Shown: positions 1-13,800, numbered from the stretch's first letter. The stretch: 64,000 bases of DNA from Triglochin maritima (GCA_963682175.1 OY821779.1:3546501-3610500), one strand, 5' to 3'. The notes: generated by a model not told the origin, from the sequence alone. Translations and numbers: made by a program.

Positions 1-611
1 CGATTGATTCTCATGGTAAATAGTGATCCAGAATTTTTGATGCTCCAAATCTGCTTAACTATTCACGGAATGAATTATCATTGATCATTTAGGAGTTTCT
101 GGCAATAATTTATTCTTTTTGATGGCTTCTTTTCTTGTGTGTGTGTGTGTTTGTGTGTGATTTCTGTGTTGCAACTTGCAAGCAAAAATGTATTTATGTA
201 TGAGTTATGAGTGATTTTTCCCGTTCTGGTTTGCAAATTGATATTCCAAGTGAGCTAGATTTGTAGTTTGGGAGCAAAAGACAGCCTGATATGTTAGTAA
301 ATCCATGTTTGAGTTGTTATCAATACACTCTGTACTGTTATAGAAGTTAATATCCATGGTTTTTGGGCAAGAAGTGAATGTCTCCTAGTTACATCTGCCT
401 CATTGAACAAATTCAATTAGTTACTCATAATTTGAAAAGATAATCCTGATTTTAAGTTATCTTCTAGTTTAAACTTTTGAGTTCAGATGCTTGCTTAATG
501 CCTTTTGTCTATTCCTCAACATGTAATGTTGTATTGTAAGCGTACAATCTGCGATGTATAGTTGTGTACTCATAGATCATATGTTTCTGATTGATTTTTG
601 CTTTCATGTAG

Positions 612-827
612 GTACCACTATAATGTGGCTGATACTCGTCTAGCGCAGCATGTAGAGAAGGGGGTTTCTGATGGTCTTCTTATAAGTAGTGTTGCATCTT
701 GTTCCAATCTTTGGGCTCTGATAATGGATGCAGGAACCGGCTTCACATTTCAAGTTTACGAACTTTCATCTGCCTTCCTTCATAAGGTTGGGTTTCCATT
801 GCAGAATTGTGATTTTTCATTATTTAG

Positions 828-884
<57 letters not shown>

Positions 885-3692
885 ATTTGGCATTCAACAT
901 CAACAGCGTTGTGTTTTCTCCATGTGATGTTATTTTAGGAATGGATTATGGAGCAATGGGAGAAAAACTACTATATTAGTGCTATTGCTGGTGCCAATAA
1001 TGGATGTTCCCTTGTTGTAATGTCAAAAGGTATGTTATACTTATTCTTGTAATGTTATGCCACTGTTAACTCCTTCAGCATTATGAAGTATTATCTATCT
1101 TTGCTTGTATATGTCACATTTTGTGATGATGCATTAATAATCACAATTTTCCTTACTATGAATTCCTCACTGGGTTCTCCCTTATATATATTACAGTAAA
1201 GCATATTCAGTTGTGCACTGAATGTGTTGAGAATAGATGTTTAAATGTGCACATTTCCTACTTTATTAGTGCTTAGGCATGAGATCTGATGTTCTGATTA
1301 CTTTTCTGTCCTGAAGGTTGCCAATACACACAACAGTCATATAAGGTTAGCGAGTCATTTCCCTACAAATGGATAAACAAGAAATGGAGAGAGGGATTCT
1401 ATGTAACGTCAATGGCAACTGCTGGTAGCAGATGGGCCATTGTCATGTCTCGGAATGCTGGCTTCAAAGATCAGGTGTGTTGTTGGTCACTTTTGTTTTC
1501 CTTTTGTCTAAATTCTGCACTTACCTCATTTGTTTGTGATGTATAAATGATCAACTACTGCATTGGATTGTATCATAACAATCAAAAGATCCGATAATTT
1601 GGGCTTTTTTGTGGGTCCCTTTTTTGTTTTCAAGTCCCAACGGAAGAAAAAAAAACCAAATAAATTGAATCATGGTTTTTAACTTGGGGCTATCCAAGAT
1701 CCTATGTGGTCCCATTGATATTAGAGGAGTGAAACAAAGTTTTTGTGTGGATATCCTACCAAGTGAAGTTTGTTGCAGTGTATATTATTATTTGCAGCAA
1801 AAATTATATGTTTTGATAGACAACAGTCATGTAGAGCACATTATAAGCGTTGTGGTTAGATATTATTATGATGTTGAATCAGTTCTTTCCTCTTTTTCTT
1901 TGATCATGAATCGGTTCTTTCCTTGCGATGCTGTACTTTTTCTTCTTCTGAAATGTGATTTTTGGTACTTTTTCTTCTGAAATGTGATTTTCAATTTAGA
2001 TTTTTGCTTTTCTGTCTTATACAATTTGTAGATAGTTTTTGTAAATTTGAAGATCATGTTTGCTTTTCTATGGTCCCAAGATAGTATTGTACTAACTTGG
2101 CTTTGGTCTTCAGATAAAATCTGTCTGTTTGCATATTTGCTTGCTACCTATCCAAGAACATGATAATTGTTTTCCCGAGACTTCGCTCATTTTTTGTTGA
2201 TAGTGAAATAAAACAATTTCTGCCACTACTAATTCTGAATTCTGTGAGGAAATTCAAAGGTGTTATTTATTTCTCTTTTGTGTTACACCTTTTCACATCC
2301 TTTTAAGATGTAGTAAGTCTCAGGTTTCTATTAGTTCTCGAGAATGCTCAAAATGAACTTTGGATTTTTATGTTACATACTTGCATCTTGTTTATCTCAG
2401 CATAAATAACTAAATAAAATACGATAAAAATAATGCACAGTAAACAGACTTTAGAAGATGTAAGCATCTTTTGTGGCAATTGAGGGTGGTGGTTGGTACT
2501 TTCTCTTGCTTTTATAAATCCATACAACTTACTGTTCTATTCTCTGTGTAAACAGGTGGTTGAATTAGACTTTCTGTATCCAAGCGAGGGTATTCACAAG
2601 CGCTGGGATAATGGTTATAGGATTACATCCACTGCTGCTACTTGGGATCAGGCGGCTCTTATTCTAAGTGTGCCAAGGCGCAAAATAGGGGATGAAACCC
2701 AAGAGACCCTAAGGACATCTGCTTTTCCAAGTAATCACGTCAAGGTGAGTTCATCTTCTTTAAGGTATTTACAGTTTCTTTATTAAAAAGATTACTTGTA
2801 AGGGTTTTTTCCAGCTGAACTACTGAATCTCTCTTTTATGTAAAAATAGTACTGAAACGAAATTTCTGAAGCAATGATATAGGCCTTGGTCTCTGTGAAA
2901 TTGTTCTTGATAAAAGTCATATATGAATAATTTATGGGAAAATGTTTTTTTGTTGTTGTAAACTGCTATTTGTATCAGCTGTGTAAGCTGAAGGTTCTCA
3001 ATGGGTTAAATTTAGGTACTTGCACCTTTGAACCTGCCGATTGGTCGCCAGTGCCCATGCAAGTACGCATGTTTGGAAGTTGGACCAAATTCCATTTTCA
3101 AGTAGTACAAACCATCAATAGTTTGTATTACTGGGGCGGTCATTATTCTGGTTTTTACCCTCCACCTTTGAAGTGGTGGTTGATTTACAAGAGGAAAACC
3201 TTCAATCAGTTTAACTGTTTAAGTTAAAAACCTTTGAATTGGTGGAGGTGGTTGACCCAGTAATGCCCATAGAAATTGTGTACTCTTTTATTTTTTTAAT
3301 ACTGAGTAGTTTGCATGCAACAAAACTTCGCAAGAATCTTGTTTACTCTAAAAGTTGGACACCGTGCGGCAGTATGCTTACGCTGGGTATGTTATGCATT
3401 ATGTTTTTGATGACCAGTGCTCTCAGCTATGCTTACGTGCATTGTGTTCTCTTTGCTTATTTTATCAGGCTACAATTGTTTAGTTTCACAGGAGTTGGTT
3501 AGACAACTAATGTAGCACGATAGTGTTTTTTTTAATATGATATATCTGCTTGTCGATGATAGAAGTACTTGTAGCCATACTCGAGAAATAATGCTGATGA
3601 CGCTGCTTACCGTATTGCTCTATTGATTGCAGGAAAAATGGGCCAAGAATCTCTACCTGGCCTCTATTTGCTATGGGCGCACCGTATCTTGA
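612..3692 (+). CDS. MUT9-like/HD16-type casein kinase 1-like protein, 3' part
   Basis: This is the C-terminal part of a plant casein-kinase-1-like Ser/Thr kinase of the MUT9-like (MLK/PPK, rice HD16/EL1) family, nuclear kinases known to phosphorylate histone H3 and clock or flowering regulators. Exons read in phase: 612-786, 939-1029, 1317-1474, 2556-2744 and 3633-3692, with the stop at 3690-3692. Diagnostic stretches are YHYNVADTRLAQHVEKG, WIMEQWEKNYYISAIAG and the end KNLYLASICYGRTVS, all in the conserved region C-terminal to the kinase domain. The catalytic domain and start codon lie upstream of the window. All splice sites are GT-AG and no lesion is seen, so the gene looks intact here. 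The family call is from memory of the C-terminal motifs and is fairly secure; the exact paralogue is not decided. Bases 1-611 are intron with nothing recognisable beyond a short TG run near 140. Confidence 0.85.
831..881. repeat. (AT)n microsatellite in intron
   Basis: About 25 uninterrupted AT dinucleotides lie in the intron between 786 and 939 of the kinase gene, some 55 bases before the acceptor site. It is likely length-polymorphic. Open frames crossing it encode only Tyr-Ile repeats and are not genes. Confidence 0.95.
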
Positions 3693-4439
3693 GTTTTATC
3701 TTTGAACCTACAAGGCTGCTTTCTGGATTTCAGGGGAGATTTTCTTCAAGGTTCAACAATGCCAGTTTATTTATATAGATGTAGTGGAGAAAACCATGTC
3801 CAGTTGCTGTTGCTGGCTCTTCCGGTAATTGTATAGGTATCTCTATTTTGGAATTGGATGTGGACTAGCTCCAGTGTAAAGCACTATACATTTTCCTATT
3901 TGCAGTTGGATTGCTTTCTTAATTTGGTGACAGTATTATGCTACTGCCCGTGCTATTCTTCGCCGATTAGCGGTGCAGAATGTAATATGTTCAGGTTGTA
4001 TTTTGTAACACTATTGTATTAACGCGCAATTATATCAGCTGCTAAAACTTTCGGATGGAACTACACAAAAAACCTGCTTGTTACATTTTGCAGTCATTGC
4101 TCAGATAATACCTAGCACTTAAGGACTGGGAGGTGCTGACTGTGATGGGTAAATCTGTTAGTGGAGAGGTACTCCATTTGAAAAATAAAAAATTTAAAAA
4201 ACGGTGGATGTTCCCGACTCGTGACGAAATAGGAAGCCTTCGGCTTGGGGTGTAACATCTTTCATCTAGATCATGTACTCAGCCTTATTTTCTAAATTCG
4301 GTACATTTAATTTGTTGTCCTTATTTTTTCTTGATGTGTAAGTGTAAAGCTAAGGAAGATTTCTGTTTTTTTTAAAAATCTAATACTTAGTTAAATGTAA
4401 AAACAAAATGATTTCTGAAATAAAAAAGAACTTGCAAAA
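3693..4439. other. 3' UTR and intergenic spacer after the kinase gene
   Basis: The 3' UTR of the kinase gene probably runs to about 4000, followed by AT-rich spacer up to the LINE remnant. No gene or clear repeat is visible here. Confidence 0.5.
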
Positions 4440-5720
4440 TATATGAAGGTAACAACAGAGGAAATAGTAATTGGGCATCGTCTGAGCAAAGAAATGAGCA
4501 AAGAAACATGCGTCAGAGATAATCAATTTAGTTTCATACTTGAAAGTTTAACGATAGATGTAATATTTCTTATTAGACAACTTATGGAGAAGTATAAGAA
4601 ACAAAAAGAAATATTTACATATGATTTTTATTGAATTAGAGAAGACATATAATAAAGTTTCAAGAAGTATTATGTGGTGGGTCCTAGAGAAAAAAAAGTA
4701 TCAACAAAATATGTGAACTTGATTAAAAATATGTACGAGGGAGTTCGAAACTATCATTAGAATTTGTGATGGTGTAACTAATGCATTTCCGATTAAGATT
4801 GGACTAATCAGGGATCATCTTTAAGTCCATATCCTTTTGCTTTAGTAATGTACTAGGTGACAAAAGACATACAATGTGAGGTTCCATAATGTATCTTTTT
4901 GCAGATGATGTAGTACTAATTGACGAGAGTATGATAGATGTGGAAAGAAAACTAGAGTGATGGAGAAATACTTTAGAAACAAAGAGTTTTAAACTAAGTA
5001 TGTCTAAAACTGAATATATGAAGTGTTGTTTCAATACTGTTAATATTGAGGAAGACAAGATTATATTAGATGGGCAAGTGATGCGCATAAAGAATATTTT
5101 TAGATATCTTGGATTAATACTTCAAAAAATGGGGAGATCAATGAAAATGTTAAGCTTAAGATTAGAGTAGAGTGAATGAAATGACGACAAATCTCAAGTG
5201 TTTTATGTGACAAAAATTATCCTTAAGTTCAAAGGAAAATTGTATATAACCGTAATAAGACCTGCAATGCTATATGATGTGGAATATTAGATCATTAAAA
5301 GACAACATATACAAAAGATGAGTATATCCGAAATGAAGATGTTGAAGTGGGTGTGTTGAATGGATCATATTAGAAATGAAGACATTCGGGAGAGAGTCGG
5401 AGTTGCTTCAATAAAATAGAAACTTATATAACACAAACTAAGATTGTTTGAACATATACAAAGAAGACTTATTGAGACACCTATAAGAAGATGAGTATTG
5501 AATCAGATCAAAGACACAAAAAGAGGAAGATGTAGATCACGATTAACTTGGGAGGAAGCAGTCAAAATAGATCTAAAAGATTGAAATGTTTCTCGGAAAT
5601 TGACATTGGATAGAAACGTCCGGAAGAAGACGATTCACGTGCCTAAATCATGACTTTAGAGTTTCATTTTTAACCTACCCAAACTAATTTGCGATTAAAA
5701 ACTTTGTTGTAGTTGTTGAG
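4440..5720 (+). mobile_element. Decayed non-LTR retrotransposon (LINE, RTE-like), 3' reverse-transcriptase part
   Basis: Translated piecewise on the + strand, this stretch gives reverse transcriptase and C-terminal LINE motifs: ADDVVLID-like residues near 4910-4925, then ERKLE, WRNTLETKSFKLS, MSKTEYMKCCF, IFRYLGLILQK, RPAMLYDVE, IRERVGVAS and RGRCRSRLTWEEAV. Several in-frame stops and frame changes break it, so it is a dead copy. It is homologous to the - strand copy at 29120-30025, and its last 100 bases match the 3' tail remnant at 28240-28395. The tail contains TTGTTGTAGTTGTTG, a simple-repeat 3' end as in plant RTE elements. Assignment to RTE rather than L1 rests on this tail and on memory of the family. 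Confidence 0.8.
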
Positions 5721-6887
5721 AGTTGTTTTGGATTTTTTTCCCAAAACTAGATAATAATAGATAATTCTTCCCAAAACGTGATCCATGATGACGAGTTGTT
5801 TTGGATTTTTTCCGAAAAATGATTGAGATTCATAAAAATTGGCCCAGTTAGAAACAGATCTCGATACTTGGTACTTTTGTTAACTAGATCGTTCTTTATA
5901 CGAAGGTACTAGGTTCTATTTTTTTGTTTTGAAACAATTGAGTATAGAACACCGCAAATCAATTATTGTGTTTCGTTTCAAGAACTAAGCTCTTGAAGTA
6001 TTGAATTGTAAATTGACAAAACTATGCGTGCCCAAGAGTTGTTTGCCCAAAAGTGAGAAGATTTTGAAGTTCAATTTTAGAACTTTGAGTTTCTAGGATT
6101 CTAGTTCTCAGAACTCAAATTATGGTGATTGGTACGTAAATGTATCTTTTGATAAAGTTAAAATATGATATGTTTTTTGGATGTTATTAGAAAATATTTG
6201 TAGGTAAACTACATGAAACTTGACTCTTTTTTTTTAGTAGTCGTCTCTAATGGAAATTCTAGAAAACATGGAACTCAAATTTCAGAACTACTAAATTTTT
6301 CTGTAGACGAATCACGAAAAACTCATGTGTAAAATCTAACTCCCCTGTCTCCTAGGTTTTCTTGCAAATCAGTTACACCCTAATTCAAACACAATGCAAG
6401 TCCGCAGCAAAAAAATTGAAACCAATCACCACCACGTGTTGCATTACGGGAAGAGCTCATATATTTTAAGTCATCGCATTTTCGCATTTATTTGTTTAAT
6501 TTAATATATTTTTTAAAAGGTATATAAAATTAAGACTAAATGGGCGAAACCAAGCATCTAGTACAAAACTTCAACGTCGTCCCGTCCGACGAAATACACC
6601 CGCAAAGCCAGCAGCTTCTGTCACGGCTCGTAAATATATTTAGTCATTTAATCGAAAGGCTGAATATTTTATAACCAACAAGATTGAGCATTTGTATTGT
6701 AGGATCATGTTACGTTCATACCTTAAGCTGTTCACCAAGGTAATAACACATGAAATATGTATGCCTCAATGCTTCAAACAGTAATTTTACAACAAAAAAG
6801 AACTCGAGCTTTCTGAGGCACAACAAAAAATTATGGGAGGCTGCAAAAATTAAAAGGCTGCCTCCGTGGAATACAACCTTGATAAAT
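5721..6887. other. Intergenic spacer and 3' UTR of the translocator gene
   Basis: AT-rich spacer between the LINE remnant and the stop codon of the minus-strand translocator. Roughly 6650-6887 is probably that gene's 3' UTR. No coding region or recognisable repeat was seen. Confidence 0.5.
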
Positions 6888-9800
6888 CTATGCAGCGTGG
6901 CCACCAAGTTGAGTTCTACCGATGTGAGACAATCTCGATGATGGAAGAAGTGGTGCTTCTTCATCCACAGTGGAATCCAGTGATGAAGCCATTCCTCCTT
7001 CATTCCCGGTAATAGCTCGGTTATTGTTGTTATCTGGGAAAATATCAGACGATTTCTTTACCATTTTCCACTCCTGTCAAGATTTGATGAAACAAATTCA
7101 TATGAAATGAGGATTCAAGGACAAATAGTAAGCTAATGCAAGCTCGGGTTGAAGATGACAGGATCATGTAGATCAGGCTATTGATGAATAATGAATGAAT
7201 AAGGTTGTGTGTGTGCTGAGTCGACAGTCATGAAAACTAGAACTGGATGATGTTCGTTTGAATTATAGATATATATGGAAAACATGAACGACGTGCGCTT
7301 TCATTTTTATGGTCATTTAAGTAAACGAAGACATGAGATTAATGTACCTAGCATCGCTGAAAACAATAAAGAAGTTGATTACATTTACATATAAACCATT
7401 TTTATATCTGTTACCTTAGATGTTTTTTCTGCAAAACTCTCTGTGCTAGGTTGACTGCTTGCATTTACATCCTTAGCTTTCAAATAGTTGTACATGACAA
7501 CACCACAAAGAGCTGCAAGAAGCAATTGTACATGCATCAATCAAGAAATAACTACATAGAACACTTTTTGTTTAAAAAAACAATCAATGTGTTACCAATT
7601 GCATAGCCAATAACATTAAGCCCAGTTATAGTTGATTCGGGGAACACGACAGTTGAGAGAGCAATGAGTATCCAATCCTTTAAAACTCCAGCAACTCTGG
7701 TGGTAACTGCTCCAGTTCTACCAATCACTAAAAATATAGAGAAGTTCAAAGCTAGGGCACAAAGTGCATTGGAGAAGAAAATCCAGAAATTAAACTGGAA
7801 GTGCGAAACCTCCATCCTTGGCTGCTCTATCCAATACCATGGTACAAAGAGAAAAAGAAAGCTGCAAAATAAGCAAAGAGAGGTTGAGTGTCAACAGTGA
7901 AGGATAATTAGGACATAAGAGTCATAGATTTACAGTAGACATAGTTAAGGTGATGACAAAATGCCTGAGATCTATAAGAAGACTAGGGATGTCTCATGTC
8001 TCAGCTGGGAGGATATTGATGACGGTTCTTGAAAAAAATAATTGCTGGAAAGCGAGCTACTACGAAAACTAATATTTATTGTGGAAATTGGGGTGACTAA
8101 TGCTTTGAAATAGATTCCTTATTGCTGAATTGACTCTCGAAGAGATCTATTCAAACCAAGGCAAAGGATACATGAATCGAACAGAATGAAAAATAAATCA
8201 ACATAAATTAGAAAAAAGATGCCCACTCAATTTTCTGACTAAATTAAACAAACTGCTGGAAACAAGTTTGCAAATCTTTCTTTTTCATCCACATGCCATG
8301 AGAAATTCCAAGATAAAGGAGAAAGCAAACCAGGAGGCTGAAAGTACCTGCAGGGAGCTATATAATACAAGCTTGTAACTGGATTCAAAGTTAACCCCTT
8401 TTTCTGAATGAGAACCTGAGTTAATACAAGCCTGAGGGCTTCTGCCACAATTCCAGTCACCTGGTAAACTGTACCTACTATGTTGAAATGAATCTCGCCA
8501 TAGGAAGAAATAACAACACCAACGCTGACCAGCACCATGTTTAAGAATATGTCATATCTCATTTTGTCAGTGCCACATATGACAGCCACAATGAACGTGG
8601 CAACTGGCACTGTAAAGTTTTCAAGAAAAAAGTAATCTATAAGAACTTAGCATTTAAGGAAATCGATTGAAAATCACAAATTATATTGGCAGACTTACTT
8701 AGGGCTTTCAACATCTGAATAAAAGCCACTGAAATATATAAATAAGCAGTGTTACCAAACCTGAAGCAAAGAAACTAGCTCTTAGTCATCATTGATCTTA
8801 ACAGGAGATGTCACTTAATGAGACAAACAAAAATACAAAAATGCTAAGCAAAAATTATCCCATAGAAGCACAACAAGTTCGCATCAGCCTTAAAACCCAT
8901 AACAAATCGCTTATTCAATTGATAAGTGATTATGAGGCATAAAAAAGAAGACAATAGCCATATGACAACAAAATACAGGGCCTAAGATGCACAACAGTTA
9001 GTTCTTGTGACCAAAAACCAGTACTCAGAACTGAAAATGAGCTAAAATGATAGTAATGATTTGAGAGTTGACGTTGACAATTGAGATAAGTCTGGATAAA
9101 GACAATCTATCCCAATCATAAATTGCCAAAGAGTAATATAAGCAGGAACACAGGTCCATATGGGTTTAGCTTCAAACTGCAATTTTTATAACACTCAACC
9201 AAAACTAAGCACTGACCATAGGCTTGACGCAAAGAAGGCACTAATTGGAACCACACATGTCACATATCTGCAAAGTATGCAAATTATATTTAGAACTTAT
9301 TACAAAGATAATAAACAATAAAATACATAGGGAAAAAGCAGTACTTACATACGAAACGTCATTTTGATAGGTGCCACAACCTGTTTCAGTGAGAAATTAA
9401 AAAATGCCAAAGTACGAGCATGTAAAATCACTGAAAGGTATGGAACTTAACGACTACAAGCATGCATCAATTTTGGGTCTCTTGAGAAATTAAATACCAA
9501 GTGCGGAGCTATAATGTGTAAGGTAGTTCAAAATTAAAAGCAACTTGGTTAAACTGGTTCTACAATTGCTGAGGCCGGACACTGCTAAAACCTTATCACT
9601 TAAAAAACATTGTCATTTTATCTTTCCTCTTTCCCACGTCAAAATGGAAGTGGTCCATAATCACTAAACAACATAATTAGACTGATTTTTCTTCGGCTGT
9701 TTGATCCAAGACTCTACTCTAGCAGAACAAAACCTTGCAAAAAGCTTGAGCAGGTAAACCCCATACCTTGAACACTCTAACAAGAAAGAACGCAACCATG

Positions 9801-10199
9801 CCGGAGAACCCCATATGGATCATAGTGAGCGTTATGGGAAACGGAAAATTGAAGTACTTCGGAGAGAGAACCCACTGCAACAACAACAACAACAACAACA
9901 ATTAGACCTTTATGATTCATCAAACCATCCACCACATTTACAACAAAATCATAAACCAATCCTAAACAATAATAAAAACACGATACAAATCGAAGAATCC
10001 GCTTTCATCCGGTAAATTAGCCACAACTACAAGTACAACTTCATCCTCAATCAGGTAAATTAAACATCACTAGTACTTTGTAAATTAATAACCGAATGTG
10101 GAACCAAATGACCTTGTTGTAGAGAATGACACCGGACGAGAGCGAGATGTAAACCAACAAGTAGACATAAGTAAGCAGAAGATGCCTATTGATGACCAT
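6888..10199 (-). CDS. Sugar-phosphate/phosphate translocator (NST/TPT superfamily; At1g48230/At3g17430-like)
   Basis: A membrane antiporter of the plant triose-phosphate/nucleotide-sugar transporter superfamily, expected in an endomembrane. Nine exons (minus order): 10199-10113, 9874-9767, 9380-9349, 9267-9217, 8760-8699, 8609-8348, 7861-7596, 7512-7415 and 7073-6888. They give 1152 bp, 383 residues plus stop, close to the roughly 370 residues of Arabidopsis relatives. Motifs include SSGVILYNKWVLSPKYF, TLTMIHMGFSG, SVAFIQMLKA, VVISSYGEIHFN, EALRLVLTQVL, LNPVTSLYYIAPC and RVAGVLKDWILIALSTV; the hydrophilic tail ends RTQLGGHAA. The start at 10199 was chosen because MVINRHLLLTYVYLL begins the first membrane helix and matches relatives. 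All exon phases close, so the gene looks functional. Its substrate is not predictable from sequence. A MULE sits about 500 bp upstream of its start. Confidence 0.92.
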
Positions 10200-10687
10200 C
10201 CTCTCCTTGTCTCCTTCCGCTGCGCAAAAGTTGAGATCTCGCCGTCTAGAGAGTCGGAAATCTGTGTGGATTGGTCGGCGTATCCACCATCGGAAAAATC
10301 GCCAGATCCGACGAGGGCGAGATCGACCAGGGAAGGGTCGGATCTAATGGAGGGGGGAGTTTGGGATTGGATGTGTGGGCTGGGCGGGTTTGAGGGAAGC
10401 GAAGTGGGGTGATGGGATCTTGTTTGCTTGAGTGGTGGTGTTTTAAGTGTTGTGTTGCTCTGCTGGAGCTGTTAACTGCATTTGCATCAACTCATGGGTT
10501 CCTTTTGTAATCTCCGTGGATTCCATGGTTGAGGTCGGTTTAGATGTAGTTCGGTGATCGGACGTGATAATATATATGTACAGTTCGTTAAAATTTTATT
10601 TTATACTTGTAACGTGAGAGTATGATTGTTTACATCCTTACGTGAAAAACGTTTGATTCTAGTTTAACTTGAAAATGAAAAATATTG
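10200..10687. other. 5' flank of the translocator gene
   Basis: Contains the translocator's 5' UTR and promoter (minus strand) up to the MULE. A short GC-richer stretch at 10200-10400 fits a 5' UTR. The 18-mer GTTTACATCCTTACGTGA at 10628-10645 recurs at 17307-17324 beyond the other side of the MULE. No gene. Confidence 0.45.
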
Positions 10688-10698
10688 ATAAAAAATGG

Positions 10699-10760
10699 GA
10701 ACTACTAAACGTCGCCCCAAAACTACTTAAATCGCCCCTTGAAATTACCAAATTGCCCTT
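10699..10760 (+). repeat. MULE left terminal inverted repeat
   Basis: 62 bp beginning GAACTACTAAACGTCGCCCC and ending at CCAAATTGCCCTT. Its reverse complement is at 17064-17125 with three mismatches. The TIR contains two CGCCCC boxes about 20 bases apart, candidate transposase-binding sites. Confidence 0.92.
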
Positions 10761-10794
10761 AACAATATATTTAATACCCATATCGTCCCGTGTC

Positions 10795-10803
10795 TATAAA
10801 TAA
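10795..10803 (+). promoter_or_regulatory. TATA box of the transposase-OTU gene
   Basis: TATAAATAA lies 35 bases inside the left TIR and 58 bases before the ATG at 10853. This suits transcription starting within the element, as in MuDR-type TIR promoters. No experimental support. Confidence 0.55.
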
Positions 10804-10852
10804 GGCATATGGTCTTGTATATTCATAATTTATCAGTAAAAACACCACGAAA

Positions 10853-13800
10853 ATGTCTGACGAGGGTGATGCATCGGGTGAGGTAAGCCTGGCGCGGGGC
10901 AAATTTTGGGCCGAGCGTCTGCATTAGACGCCTCCCCCATGGTGAGGGCGTCTGCGTAGGACGCCCTCCCCATGGACTAGGCGTCTAACGCAGACGCCTC
11001 CCCCATGGGATAGGCGTCTTATGTAGACGTCCTCCCCATGGGTAAGGCGTCTGTAGTAGACGCCCTTCCCTTCGGTCAGGCGTCCTACGCAGACGCCTTA
11101 CCGTTGGGGAAGGCGTTTAACACAGACGCCCCATCCATGGGGCAGGCGTTTAACACAGACGCCTGTTTTTTTTTTTTTTTTTATTTTGATTTTGTTTTTT
11201 TAATTTCGACATTATTTTTGAAATTTTTTAATTTCGAATTTATTTTTTTATTTTTTTTAATTTTGATTTTATTTTTGTAGGTTCCAGATTTCGGTGGTGA
11301 TGGAGTGGATTACAGTGAGTTATTTCAAACTACACAAATCTTTGCAACAATCGATGAAGCATGTAAATGGGCCAAACAAGTAGCTATCGGAGCTGGGTTT
11401 TTTTTGGTCGTGTCATCGTACAAAACAAGATCAGATAGTCGGATGGATTGTTATTTGAGATGCGACCGGCGAAATCAAATGGAGTCTCGGGATATGGATA
11501 CTGCACTTCGAAGAAACACCAAAAGAAAGGGTTGCGGTTGCCGTTTCTTAATAAAAGTGGTGGAGCGACGAGATCGTGATGGATGGGTTTTGGTTTTTAA
11601 TAGTGCTCACGGACATCACAACCACAGACTGGCAGTTTATCCAGAGGGTCATCGTCAAATTAGTGGTCTAAGTTCTGGGGCGAAGAAGATTGTTCGTGAT
11701 ATGACAGAGGCGCAAGCAAAACCACGGAACATCTTGAAGGCAGTAAAAGAAAAATTCCCGGAGGACAATCCAAATCAAAGGCATATTTATAATTTCAGAG
11801 ATTACATGAGGAGGACAAAATCTGAAGATCGGAATCCCGTCCAGCAGTTTCTCTACCAAGCAGTGCAGTGTGAGTACTTACATTGGATTATGGCGGATCC
11901 AGAAACTGATGTCGTAACTCACGCTTTTTTGGCACATCCGACGTCAGTCCAGTTGTTGCGGACATATCCTTTCGTTATCTGCATGGATTCGACTTACAAG
12001 ACGAACAAGTATAAGATGCCTTTGTTCGAAATGATTGGGGTCACACCAGCAAACATGAATTTCCTTATTGGATATGCGATTTTGATGGATGAATCTTACT
12101 CCAGTTATTTGTGGGTGATGGAGAAGTTGAGAGATCTGTTATTGGGGACTGTCAGCCCGACTGCAATAATAACAGACCGGGAGTTAGGCCTTATGCGACC
12201 AGTGAGAGAGGTTTTTCCAGACTCTGCTCATTTACTCTGCACATGGCACATCAACAAAGACGTATTGAATTACGCGTACCACGTATTCGGCAAGAATAAG
12301 GAGATGGCAGAGACTTTGAGGCGTGGAAGATGGAGGAAGATCATGCTTTCTACTTCAGAAGCCGAGTATGATAGAGCTGTGTATGCTCTGAAAGATTTGT
12401 ATAGATCGTGGCCGGCTATCACGGAGTATCTGGACACCACGTGGTTAGTGCATAAAGAAAAGTTTGTGCTGAATTGGACGAACAAAGTCCTTCATTTTGG
12501 GAACACCACGAATTGTAGGGTCGAAAGTGCTCATTCGGCTCTAAAAGAGTGGATTTCTACATCGACTGCAGCTCTGGACACTCTTTTCGAGCGCGTCAAC
12601 GCGGCTACTGAAATGCAGCTGACGAATATTCGAAACTTTCTTGAAGACTCGAGACGGCGAAATTTGACTAATTTCGGACATTCTCTATATCGTCACATAA
12701 ATGGTAGAGTTTCGCATCACTGTTTGCAGTTGCTGAGTCAGGAGGTGAAGAGAATGCAACAGTTAGATGATGAAGTTGAATATCGTTGCGAGTGCGCTTT
12801 TCTGACTTCTCATGGGATACCTTGCGCATGTACCATCCGTGGATGTCTTGAATCAGAAAACGGAATTTACTTAGAGCAGATTCATTCGTTCTGGAGGACA
12901 CTTGTCATTGGGGAAGGAGCCGGGAACGCAGAGTTTGTGTCTCAGGCAGCTCAAGACGCCGAACATTTTCGCAGTCTGGTTGATGAGATTGCAGGAAGTG
13001 ACCCTACCGTAATTCGATCTGCCTCTCGGGTTTTATTCGAGCAGCTACACCCCGAACATTCGAATTTGAAAGAGCCTGCAGTAAAAACAAAGCTACGAGG
13101 TCGACCAAGGGGAAAGTCGACACGACGGGACCCTAGTGCGTTTGAGTATGCAGAGCGAGGTAGTGGTCGATCTTCAGGTAGTGGGAGTAGAGGTCGTGGT
13201 CGTTCTTCCGGTAGTGGAAGCAAAGGTCGTGGTCGATCTTCTGGTTCTTCGTCAGTGAGAGGAGGATCAGGTATACCATCCTTACATTTATTATTATTAT
13301 TATTTTGTTATTTATTTCAGTAAATATGTATCTTTTGTTATTATATCTAACTGTATTTTTTGTTCATATTGTAGTGACTGGGCGGGCTGACGTAGACGAC
13401 TTCCCATATGGAGATAGAATTCCAGGAATCATTATGCCATTCCTACACCAGTGGAATGATGTACGTGCTGATGGAAACTGTGGATTTCGATGTGTCGCCG
13501 ATGTTTTCCACGGTGGTGAAGACAATTGGCAACTCGCCCGTCGTTCGATTTCAAATGAGATAGCTGCGAACCCATCTTTTTATGAGCACGTATACTACGA
13601 CGGTGTGGCGGAGGCTCGTCACCGGATTAATTGGGGCGGGGGACCTTGTGGCGAGAATCACTATATGGAGACGTGGACGGACTTGTTTCCCATTGCAAAT
13701 TTTTACAAGTGTGCAGTTATGTTCTTCTCTCTCGGAAATGATGGTTCGTTGTACCCATGTCTTACAGTTCTACCTTGGGAGAGTCCGCCTACCGTGACGA

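Noticed and set aside
4804..5088. Minus-strand 94-codon frame
   Set aside because: Antisense to the LINE reverse-transcriptase remnant; the + strand carries the recognisable motifs.
6716..7003. Minus-strand frame overlapping the last translocator exon
   Set aside because: It is in a different frame from the exon 7073-6888, which matches the family C-terminus RTQLGGHAA.
11038..11280. Open frame with an 11-residue repeat over the GC-rich array
   Set aside because: It results from the 33-bp unit being a multiple of three; the array lies in an intron with good splice sites and ends in poly-Phe from the T run.
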